The notes under the pieces: generated by a model | Database searches by the model: none | Told to the model about the DNA's origin: nothing | Seen by the model: only the letters and a program-made list of their open reading frames with translations | NCBI GenBank assembly: GCA_030043175.1 | Contig: JASHYD010001316.1 | Location: 1-5,437, forward strand | Reading direction: 5' to 3' | DNA from: Xanthobacteraceae bacterium | Lineage (GTDB): Bacteria > Pseudomonadota > Alphaproteobacteria > Rhizobiales > Xanthobacteraceae | DNA: 5,437 bases | Made by a program: the position numbers and the translations under genes | Part shown: in pieces, positions 1 through 5,437 of the stretch | Layout of the letters: every line of letters starts with the position of its first letter | Numbering within the stretch: position 1 is the stretch's first letter

Positions 1-1
1 G

Positions 2-379
2 ACCGCCACCGCCAATACGTTTGCGGACGGCTTGGCGGTGCGGGTGCCCGATGCGACGGCGCTTGCCGTCATCAGCGGCGGCGCAGATCGTATCGTCGAA
101 GTCTCGGAAGGTGAACTGGTCGAGGCGATCGGCATTTATTTCAGCGATACCCACACGCTTGCGGAGGGCGCCGGCGCCGCGCCGCTCGCGGCGCTCATCA
201 AGGAACGCGCCCGCATGCGCGGACGCCGCGTCGGCCTCATCCTGACCGGGCAGAACATTGATCGAGCCGCCATGCACGACATATTGGCCGGGCGCGTGCC
301 AGGTTGGTCAGACGGGCGTGACGCCGGAGCATTGGCGTTTGGGGGACCGGCGATGACTTCGACCGAGCGATCAAATTGA
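2..379 (+). CDS. Threonine/serine dehydratase-like PLP enzyme, C-terminal end (5' partial)
   Basis: This is the 3' end of a reading frame open from base 2 to a TGA at 377-379, about 125 residues. The wording TFADGLAVRVP, then GADRIVEVSEGEL, then TDTH-like SDTHTLAEGAGAAPLAAL, then GLILTGQNID is that of the C-terminal part of fold-type II PLP enzymes of the threonine dehydratase/serine racemase group. These deaminate threonine or serine to the 2-oxoacid and ammonia in the cytosol. The EGAGA segment and the (S/T)GxN segment belong to the cofactor site. In family members with SGGN the serine contacts the pyridine nitrogen; here it reads TGQN, so Thr replaces Ser and Gln replaces the second Gly. 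No regulatory ACT domain follows, which fits the short catabolic/biodegradative class rather than long IlvA. After the usual end (around ILAGRVP) there is an unconserved-looking tail of about 25 residues. The lysine-bearing N-terminal half is outside the window, so exact substrate and gene name cannot be fixed. Confidence 0.88.
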   Translation, partial: TATANTFADGLAVRVPDATALAVISGGADRIVEVSEGELVEAIGIYFSDTHTLAEGAGAAPLAALIKERARMRGRRVGLILTGQNIDRAAMHDILAGRVPGWSDGRDAGALAFGGPAMTSTERSN

Positions 380-420
380 CGGTCTGGACGCCAATTTCGG
401 CGGGGCCGCTTTAGGACTTT

Positions 421-1794
421 TCAATACCCGACGACACTGCCGTACAGATCGTATGCATCGGCACGCTCGATTTTCACGATGGCGAGTTCGCCGATGCGCA
501 GCGGCCGGCGCGATGTCACATGGACCGTACCGTCGATCTCCGGCGCGTCGCCTTTGGTTCGGCCCTTGGCCCAAACATCCGGTGCACGCGAATCGACCTC
601 GTCGATGATGACCTGCCGGCGCGTACCGACGTGGCGCCTGAGGCGGCGTGCCGAGATCGCCTGCTGGCGCCCCATAAGACGGCGCCAGCGCTCTTCTTTG
701 ACCTGATCCGGCACAGCTTGCGCGAGGTCATTGGCGGCCGCGCCTGTCACGGGCTCGTAGCGAAAGCAGCCGACCCGGTCGAGCGCCGCTTCGTCGAGCC
801 AGTCGAGGAGAAAGGCAAAATCCTCCTCGGTCTCACCAGGGAAACCGACGATGAAGCTCGACCGCAGCGTGATATCTGGGCATATCACGCGCCATGCGCG
901 AATACGATCGAGCGTCTTTTCCTGAGCCGCCGGACGGCGCATGCGTGTGAGCACCGTCGGCGCGGCATGCTGAAATGGCACATCCAGATAAGGCAGGACC
1001 TTGCCCTGTGCCATCAGCGCGATGACCGCGTCGACATGAGGGTAGGGGTAGACGTAGTGCAGCCGTACCCACACGCCGAGCTCGCCCAATGCCGCTGCGA
1101 GGTCGAGGAACCGCGCCGCAACATCGCGCTCCTTCCAACGGCTTGTCGCATATCTGATGTCGAGGCCGTACGCGGATGTGTCCTGGGAAATGACCAGCAG
1201 TTCCTTTACACCGGCGGCGACCAGACGTTCGGCCTCGCCCAGCACGTCGGCAGCCGGCCGCGACTTGAGGCCGCCGCGCAGCCTCGGGATGATGCAAAAG
1301 CTGCAGCGATTGTTGCAGCCTTCGGAAACCTTCAAGTAAGCATAGTGCCGGGGCGTCAGCTTGATGCCTTCCGGCGGCACCAGATCAACAAACGGACGGT
1401 GGCGTGGCGGCGCGGCGCGATGAACGGCATCGAGCACGTCTTCGTATCGTTGCGGACCGGTGACGGCGAGCACATTGGGAAACTGCGAGGTGATTTTTTC
1501 CGGCTCCGCGCCCATGCAGCCAGTTACGATCACCTTGCCGTTGTCCCTGAGAGCCGCCGCGATCGCCTGAAGGGATTCAGCCTGGGCGCTGTCGAGAAAG
1601 CCGCAGGTGTTGACGATCACCAGGTCGGCGCCGTCATGCTTGCGGGCGAGTTCGTAGCCTTCCGCGCGCAGGCGCGTGACGATGCGCTCGGAATCGACAA
1701 GCGCCTTCGGGCAACCCAGCGACACAAAGCCGATTTTGCGGGCCGGTTCTGCGCCGGGCGGGATCGTTTGCGGGACAAGATCAATATTTGCCAT
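421..1794 (-). CDS. rimO: Ribosomal protein S12 (Asp) methylthiotransferase RimO
   Basis: RimO is a cytosolic radical-SAM enzyme with two iron-sulfur clusters that adds a methylthio group to the beta-carbon of a conserved aspartate in ribosomal protein S12. With the start chosen here the product is 457 residues, near the usual RimO length. The N-terminal UPF0004 domain has its three cluster cysteines at about 28 ([12 protein letters not shown]), 64 (NTCGF) and 93 (TGCMG). The radical-SAM motif CNNRCSFC gives Cys160, Cys164 and Cys167, and a FIVGFPGE stretch lies near 314-321. A C-terminal TRAM domain spans roughly 388-457 and ends SVVGY. The [12 protein letters not shown] wording and the [10 protein letters not shown] stretch separate RimO from the tRNA enzyme MiaB. 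The ATG at 1794 is preferred because homologues begin shortly before the KIGFVSLGC strand. An in-frame ATG at 1833 adds 13 residues, and neither has a convincing Shine-Dalgarno. The gene follows the peroxiredoxin gene in the same direction after 147 bp and converges with the dehydratase gene. Confidence 0.96.
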   Translation of the reverse strand: MANIDLVPQTIPPGAEPARKIGFVSLGCPKALVDSERIVTRLRAEGYELARKHDGADLVIVNTCGFLDSAQAESLQAIAAALRDNGKVIVTGCMGAEPEKITSQFPNVLAVTGPQRYEDVLDAVHRAAPPRHRPFVDLVPPEGIKLTPRHYAYLKVSEGCNNRCSFCIIPRLRGGLKSRPAADVLGEAERLVAAGVKELLVISQDTSAYGLDIRYATSRWKERDVAARFLDLAAALGELGVWVRLHYVYPYPHVDAVIALMAQGKVLPYLDVPFQHAAPTVLTRMRRPAAQEKTLDRIRAWRVICPDITLRSSFIVGFPGETEEDFAFLLDWLDEAALDRVGCFRYEPVTGAAANDLAQAVPDQVKEERWRRLMGRQQAISARRLRRHVGTRRQVIIDEVDSRAPDVWAKGRTKGDAPEIDGTVHVTSRRPLRIGELAIVKIERADAYDLYGSVVGY

Positions 1795-1941
1795 GGGGCC
1801 GATATAGGCCGTCGCGGGCTCAGGTGCGAGCATTAGCCGTCGTGGTCGGGGAGCGACGGATTGCGCAAAATGGTAAATCGGCGCGCACCTGGGACCGCGG
1901 GCGCCCCAGTGCGGCGGCGGGCGTGGCCGGCGGCTCCGGCG

Positions 1942-2412
1942 CTAAACCGCTTTCGCGGCCGCCAAAACTTCCTCGGCATGGCCTTCGATCTTGACCTTGG
2001 GCCAGGTCCGCACGATTCGCCCGTCGGCGCCGATCAGCACCGTCGTGCGAGTGATTCCTAAATATTTTTTTCCGTACATGGACTTCTCCCCCCACACCCC
2101 GTAAGCCTTGAGCATTTCATGGTTTTCGTCCGAAGCGAGCGCGGTCGAAAGGGCGTGCTTCACCTTGAACGCATCCTGCTTCTTGACCGGGTCGGCGGAG
2201 ACCCCGACCACGGCGATGCCCGCCTTGGCGAAGGCCGAATGCAGGCGGGAGAAGTCCTTGGCCTCGATGGTACATCCCGGTGTATCGGCTTTGGGATAAA
2301 AATAGAGGACGAGCTTTTTGCCCCTGAAATCCGCGAGCGACACGGTGCCGCCGCCATCGCGGGCCAAGCTGAAGTCGGGTGCCTTGTCGCCGGCCTTGAG
2401 ATCTGCCGTCAT
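1942..2412 (-). CDS. bcp: Thioredoxin-dependent thiol peroxidase, Bcp/PrxQ-type, single-cysteine
   Basis: A 156-residue peroxiredoxin of the Bcp/PrxQ group, which reduces hydrogen peroxide and organic hydroperoxides in the cytosol. The start ADLKAGDKAPDFSL is typical of the fold. The catalytic motif is PKADTPGCT, giving peroxidatic Cys47 with Thr44 and Pro40, and the active-site arginine is probably Arg122 in GITRTTVLIG. The length matches the family (about 150-160). In E. coli Bcp the resolving cysteine sits five residues after the peroxidatic one; here that position is Lys52 (CTIEAK). No other cysteine exists in the protein, so it must work by a 1-Cys mechanism or use an external thiol partner. 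The ATG at 2412 is chosen because the fold begins right after it and an AAAGG lies about 7 bases upstream. The frame stays open to an ATG at 2574, but those 54 extra codons encode nothing family-like. The gene is divergent from the YhdP-like gene and co-directional with rimO. Confidence 0.95.
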   Translation of the reverse strand: MTADLKAGDKAPDFSLARDGGGTVSLADFRGKKLVLYFYPKADTPGCTIEAKDFSRLHSAFAKAGIAVVGVSADPVKKQDAFKVKHALSTALASDENHEMLKAYGVWGEKSMYGKKYLGITRTTVLIGADGRIVRTWPKVKIEGHAEEVLAAAKAV

Positions 2413-2613
2413 GTGCCTTTGGCCTTTGCCTTGGTTTCGTCGTTTTCCAACAGTCTGTTGGGACTTAACCACACTCCGCGCCGCGAGGGAGTAGATTAGC
2501 GTTAACCCCCAATCGTTACCCTGACGCATAGGGACTTTCCAGCAAGCATGGCGGTTGACCACGACAGAAGACACTTAACCGCGGACTTGCGCACTGTGGA
2601 AGCAAGGTTGCAT
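2413..2613. promoter_or_regulatory. Divergent intergenic region between bcp and the YhdP-like gene
   Basis: This stretch of about 200 bp, lower in GC than its surroundings, separates two genes that point away from each other, so it should hold promoters for both. The word TTAACC occurs at 2465-2470, 2502-2507 and 2575-2580, with a related GTTACC at 2515-2520. The first reads TTAACCAC, close to the TTAACCAT half-site known for CtrA in alphaproteobacteria, but no full TTAA-N7-TTAA site is present. I could not place a convincing -35/-10 pair for either gene. If the downstream gene starts at 2548 instead of 2614, the region ends at 2547. Confidence 0.5.
2447..2461. promoter_or_regulatory. Perfect 15-bp inverted repeat upstream of bcp, candidate operator
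   Basis: CCAACAG-T-CTGTTGG is a perfect 7-bp inverted repeat around one central base. Its near edge lies 34 bases upstream of the bcp start codon at 2412, in the gap between two divergent genes. That position and symmetry fit a site for a dimeric regulator of bcp. As RNA it could only form a hairpin with a one-base centre, so a shorter stem, and no T-run follows on either strand; this argues against a terminator. The cognate regulator is not identifiable from the sequence, and binding is inference. Confidence 0.45.
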
Positions 2614-5437
2614 ATGCACCGCAGCGCCGAGGCGATGCGCGCTGCCGCCTCCCCTCCCGCTCGCGGGGGTGGGGAGGCAGGGGTTCGTTCGGCGATGGCG
2701 CGGCCCGCCGCGCGCGGCTGGTGGCAGATCGCGCGGCGCTTCGCGAGGCTGCCATTGCGGGTGATGCAGTCTCGGTTAATGCGCCGGGTTGCTGTCGGCA
2801 TGGCGGCGGTCGCTGCTATTTTCATGCTGGTGGCCGGCGGGCTGTGGCTCCGGTTGGCGAGCGGGCCGATATCATTGGACTTCGCCACGCCTTGGATTGC
2901 GGCGGCGGTCGCGGAAAACTTTGGCAGCCAGTTCCAGGTCGACCTCGGCGGCACCGTGTTGGAGCGCGACGAGCATGGCCGCATGGCGATGCGCATCCAC
3001 TCCATTGCGGTGCGTGATCACGACGGTAACGTGGTTGCCAGCGCCCCGAAGGCGGAGGTCGGGTTCTCCGCAGGGAGCCTGCTCGCTGGGCGCCCGCGGG
3101 CCGAGCGCCTCAACCTGGTGGGCGCCGAACTTGCTGTCCGCGTCGAAGCCGACGGCAAGGTGACGGTGTCGACCGGCGCCAACCAGCGTCCTGTCGCCAT
3201 TACACCGGCGCCGCCAGAGGACCGATCACAACCAGGCGGGGGGGACGCTCCTCTCTACCTTCCCTTGCAGTCGGGGGAGGGGACATCGGTATCTCCCCCG
3301 CAAACGGGGCCATACCCATCCTTGCCTGCGGGGGAGGCCAGGCAGGCAGGCGAGGCAAGCCGCAGCCTGCAGGCGAATTTTGCTGCTTTCCTCGCCTGGG
3401 TGGACAGCCTCAGCGCGTTCGGCCTCGATGGCGGCGACTTGACGGAAGTCGGCCTCAAGAGCGGAAACCTCGTGGTCGACGACCGGCGCAATGGTCAGCA
3501 ATCGCGGTTCGAGAACATCCACTTAAGCCTCACCCGCCCGCGCGTCGGCGTGCTCGAATTCGAGCTGGGTTCGGAGGACGCGAACCGTCCGTGGCTTGTG
3601 CTCGCATCGATCAAGCCCGGCAGCGATGGCGCGCGCATGATCGACCTCGAGGCGCGTAAGGTCTTGCTCAAGGACCTGCTGCTCGCCCTGCGCATCGACG
3701 GCGGCCAGATCGACACCAATTCCGCCGTGTCGGCGATGCTCCGTGCGGAATTTACCCAGGACGGAACGCCGCAATTCGCTTCCGGCCGCATCATGGTGGG
3801 ACCGGGCTCGTTCATTGATGTCGGCGATCCGCAAGCAAAGATCACCATCGACCGCGCCGAACTCCAACTCGATTGGAACGCGCCACGCCGGGTGTTGGCG
3901 ATGCCCTTCCAGATCGTCGCCGGCGGCACGCGGCTGACTCTCATGGCGCAGGCCGAGGCGCCCCAGGATGCGAGCGGAAACTGGGCGCTCAATTTGACCG
4001 GCGGCTCACTGGTCCTGGCGCCGACCGGTCCCGGCGACGACCCGCTCGTGCTCAGCCATGTCCTGATGCAAAGCCGGCTCGATCCGGTAGAACGGCGGCT
4101 CAACATCGACCGCGCCGAGGTGGCCGGCAAAGGCGTCGCCGTCGCCCTGTCGGGGAGTCTCGACTACTCCACATCTGATCCCCGGCTTGCGATTGGCCTG
4201 ACGGGGCGCAAGCTTTCGCTTTCCGCGTTCAGACAGATGTGGCCGCCCTTCATCACGCCTGCGGTGCGCGATTGGATCATTGAACGAGCATCGGGCGGAT
4301 TGATCGAGCAGGGCGAAATCACCACCAATGCGCCGCTGTCGACCCTGCGTTCCGGCGGCCCACCGGTGCCGGACGATGGCTTGTCGATTCAGATCCAGAC
4401 CTCCGGCGTCGCCATACGGCCGTTCGACGATCTGCCGGAAATCCGCGACACTGACCTCGTCACCCGCGTCAAGGGCCGCAACGCGACGGTGACGCTTGGG
4501 CGCGGCGTTGTCCAGATGTCCTCGGGGCGCAAGCTCACAGTGGCGAACGGCGTTTTCGAGGTGCCGGATACCAGCATAAAGCAGCCGCCCGCCAAGGTTC
4601 GCGCGCGCATCGAGGGTCCGGTGGCGGCGGCAGCCGAGCTTCTCAGTATGGACCGCCTCAGGGATGCCGCCGGAGTTCCGCTTGACCCCGCCACCAGCCG
4701 CGGCAATGTGCTCGCGACCGTCAATCTCGCGCTGCCGCTCGCCAACGAAGTGAAATCCTCCACGCTCAACTATTCGGTCGCAGCTGACATCGTGAATTTT
4801 TCGGCCGACCGTTTCGTGATGTCGCAAAAGGTCGAGGCGCAGACTTTGCGCGCCACTGCCAACAATCAAGGCTACCAGATCAAGGGCGACATGCGCATCG
4901 GCGGCATGCCCGCCACAGTGGAGCTGCGCCGCGCTGCTGGCGAGCCGGACGCAGAAGTGCGTTTGACCGGCACCCTCGACGACGCGGCGCGCGGGCGGTT
5001 CGGCCTTGATGTCAACGGCGCCATCGCTGGCCCGGTCCCGGTCAAGGTTGGCGGTCGGGTGGCGTTGAGCGGCGATGCGGATAGCCGCCTGTCGGTCGAA
5101 GCGGATTTTACGCCGGCCAGGTTCGATAATCTCGTCTCGGGGTGGAGCAAGCCGTCGAACCGGCCGGCGCGCGCGACCTTCACGTTTGTGGGCCGCGGCA
5201 AGCCGACCCGGCTTGATGATATTGCCTTCGACGGCAATGGGGCGTCGATCCGGGGCAGTCTCGCGTTCGATCAGAATGGCGATCTCGCGAGCGGGACGTT
5301 TCCGGTGTTTGGATTGGCCGAAGGCGACAAAGCGAGCCTCCAGCTCGAGCGCGCGCCTGACAATCTCTACAAGGTGACGATGCGCGGCGACACCTTCGAC
5401 GGCCGCAATTTCATCAGGGCGACGATATCGGGCAGCA
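2614..5437 (+). CDS. YhdP-like/DUF3971 AsmA-superfamily membrane-anchored periplasmic protein (3' partial)
   Basis: A frame open from 2506 to the window end, with at least 941 residues from the start chosen here. A short Arg-rich cytoplasmic segment precedes one hydrophobic helix at about residues 59-80 (VAVGMAAVAAIFMLVAGGLWL). The rest is a long periplasmic domain of repeated beta-strand segments such as GLKSGNLVVDD, DRAELQLDW, RKLTVANGVFEVPD and KGDMRIGGMPA. The WPPFITPAVRDWI stretch (about 543-554), followed by an ASGGLIEQGEI strand, matches the DUF3971/AsmA C-terminal-region pattern. E. coli YhdP, with TamB and YdbH, is implicated in phospholipid movement between inner and outer membranes, so a similar bridging role is inferred. 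The 2614 ATG has AAGG six bases upstream. In-frame ATGs at 2548, 2635 and 2695 are alternatives, and 2695 would leave the 2647-2678 palindrome untranslated. Residues about 205-254 come from a repeat-like insert. The gene is divergent from bcp. Confidence 0.88.
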   Translation, partial: MHRSAEAMRAAASPPARGGGEAGVRSAMARPAARGWWQIARRFARLPLRVMQSRLMRRVAVGMAAVAAIFMLVAGGLWLRLASGPISLDFATPWIAAAVAENFGSQFQVDLGGTVLERDEHGRMAMRIHSIAVRDHDGNVVASAPKAEVGFSAGSLLAGRPRAERLNLVGAELAVRVEADGKVTVSTGANQRPVAITPAPPEDRSQPGGGDAPLYLPLQSGEGTSVSPPQTGPYPSLPAGEARQAGEASRSLQANFAAFLAWVDSLSAFGLDGGDLTEVGLKSGNLVVDDRRNGQQSRFENIHLSLTRPRVGVLEFELGSEDANRPWLVLASIKPGSDGARMIDLEARKVLLKDLLLALRIDGGQIDTNSAVSAMLRAEFTQDGTPQFASGRIMVGPGSFIDVGDPQAKITIDRAELQLDWNAPRRVLAMPFQIVAGGTRLTLMAQAEAPQDASGNWALNLTGGSLVLAPTGPGDDPLVLSHVLMQSRLDPVERRLNIDRAEVAGKGVAVALSGSLDYSTSDPRLAIGLTGRKLSLSAFRQMWPPFITPAVRDWIIERASGGLIEQGEITTNAPLSTLRSGGPPVPDDGLSIQIQTSGVAIRPFDDLPEIRDTDLVTRVKGRNATVTLGRGVVQMSSGRKLTVANGVFEVPDTSIKQPPAKVRARIEGPVAAAAELLSMDRLRDAAGVPLDPATSRGNVLATVNLALPLANEVKSSTLNYSVAADIVNFSADRFVMSQKVEAQTLRATANNQGYQIKGDMRIGGMPATVELRRAAGEPDAEVRLTGTLDDAARGRFGLDVNGAIAGPVPVKVGGRVALSGDADSRLSVEADFTPARFDNLVSGWSKPSNRPARATFTFVGRGKPTRLDDIAFDGNGASIRGSLAFDQNGDLASGTFPVFGLAEGDKASLQLERAPDNLYKVTMRGDTFDGRNFIRATISGS
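2647..2678. repeat. GC-rich palindrome at the 5' end of the YhdP-like gene
   Basis: Arms GCCTCCCC (2647-2654) and GGGGAGGC (2671-2678) are perfectly complementary. Inside them CCCG (2656-2659) pairs with CGGG (2664-2667) around a CTCG loop. The result is a two-tier hairpin typical of short interspersed palindromic elements found between genes in Bradyrhizobium-type genomes. It lies either in the 5' untranslated region (if translation starts at 2695) or within the first 25 codons, where it would encode a low-complexity SPPARGGGEAG stretch. Only one copy is seen here, so its repeat status genome-wide is inferred. Confidence 0.5.
3226..3374. repeat. Cluster of inverted repeats read in frame inside the YhdP-like gene
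   Basis: Several nested inverted repeats lie in about 150 bp. GGGGGAG (3273-3279) pairs with CTCCCCC (3293-3299). CCCCG (3296-3300) pairs with CGGGG (3305-3309) around CAAA. CTTGCCT (3321-3327) pairs with AGGCAAG (3353-3359). GCCTGCAGGC (3365-3374) is a perfect palindrome, and an AGGC unit is tandem three times at 3340-3351. The block keeps the reading frame and encodes a Pro/Gly/Gln/Ser-rich linker (about residues 205-254) with a cluster of codons rare elsewhere in the gene (CCA, ACA, GTA, CAA, TAC, AGG, GCA). The flanks resume family-like sequence at SLQANFAAFLAWVDSL. The exact borders are uncertain; the fold as an inserted element is inference. Confidence 0.6.

Noticed and set aside
398..421. 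Possible terminator between the dehydratase and rimO: CGGC/GCCG stem followed by CTTTAGGACTTTT
   Set aside because: The stem has only four base pairs and the T-run is interrupted, so it falls short of a credible intrinsic terminator, though a terminator would be expected between convergent genes.
520..1836. A 438-codon plus-strand open frame antisense to nearly all of rimO
   Set aside because: It has no recognisable domain and its codons are the exact mirror of a strongly supported RimO frame. Long antisense frames are expected in GC-rich genes because few stop codons arise opposite GC-ending codons.
1926..1940. GCCGG/CCGGC hairpin just after the bcp stop codon
   Set aside because: Five base pairs in very GC-rich DNA and no T-run; likely by chance. 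It does not settle whether bcp and rimO share a transcript.
2555..2616. Promoter-like words for the YhdP-like gene (TTGACC at 2555; TTGCGC at 2587 with GCATAT at 2610)
   Set aside because: TTGACC has no matching -10 at proper spacing, and the second pair would place the transcript start after the 2614 ATG. Neither is strong enough to annotate.
3340..3351. AGGC tetranucleotide tandem, three units, as a phase-variation tract
   Set aside because: Known slippage tracts have many more units; three copies are too few, and the frame is intact here.
4006..4869. A 287-codon minus-strand open frame opposite the YhdP-like gene
   Set aside because: Arg/His-rich composition without any domain, lying entirely opposite family-like coding sequence; treated as a shadow. 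The shorter minus-strand frame at 3495-4130 is rejected for the same reason.

Overview
The window is GC-rich, densely coding bacterial DNA. The gene content and protein wording suggest an alphaproteobacterium of the order Hyphomicrobiales (Rhizobiales), probably close to the Bradyrhizobium/Rhodopseudomonas group. This is judged from recalled family resemblance of RimO, the Bcp-type peroxiredoxin and a long DUF3971/YhdP-like protein; no search was run.

Layout: (1) Bases 2-379, plus strand: the 3' end of a PLP-dependent threonine/serine dehydratase gene that begins outside the window. (2) Bases 421-1794, minus strand: rimO, the radical-SAM methylthiotransferase for ribosomal protein S12, convergent with the dehydratase across a 41-bp gap. 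(3) Bases 1942-2412, minus strand: a Bcp-type thiol peroxidase with a single cysteine, upstream of rimO in the same direction and separated from it by 147 bp. (4) Bases 2413 to about 2613: a divergent intergenic region carrying a perfect 15-bp inverted repeat (2447-2461) close to the peroxiredoxin start and several TTAACC-like words. (5) From about 2614 to the end, plus strand: a very long AsmA/YhdP-like (DUF3971) envelope gene that runs out of the window.

Functionally these are housekeeping genes: amino-acid catabolism or biosynthesis, ribosome modification, peroxide detoxification, and a membrane-anchored periplasmic protein of the family implicated in inner-to-outer-membrane lipid transport. 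No mobile element, CRISPR array, RNA gene or defence-type system is visible.

The most interesting signal is inside the YhdP-like gene. A block of about 150 bp (roughly 3226-3374) is made of nested G/C-rich inverted repeats with atypical codons. It reads through in frame and encodes a Pro/Gly/Gln/Ser-rich linker between otherwise family-like segments. It resembles an intergenic palindromic repeat that has been captured into a coding sequence. A second, simpler palindrome of similar composition (2647-2678) lies at the 5' end of the same gene, and it bears on where translation starts.
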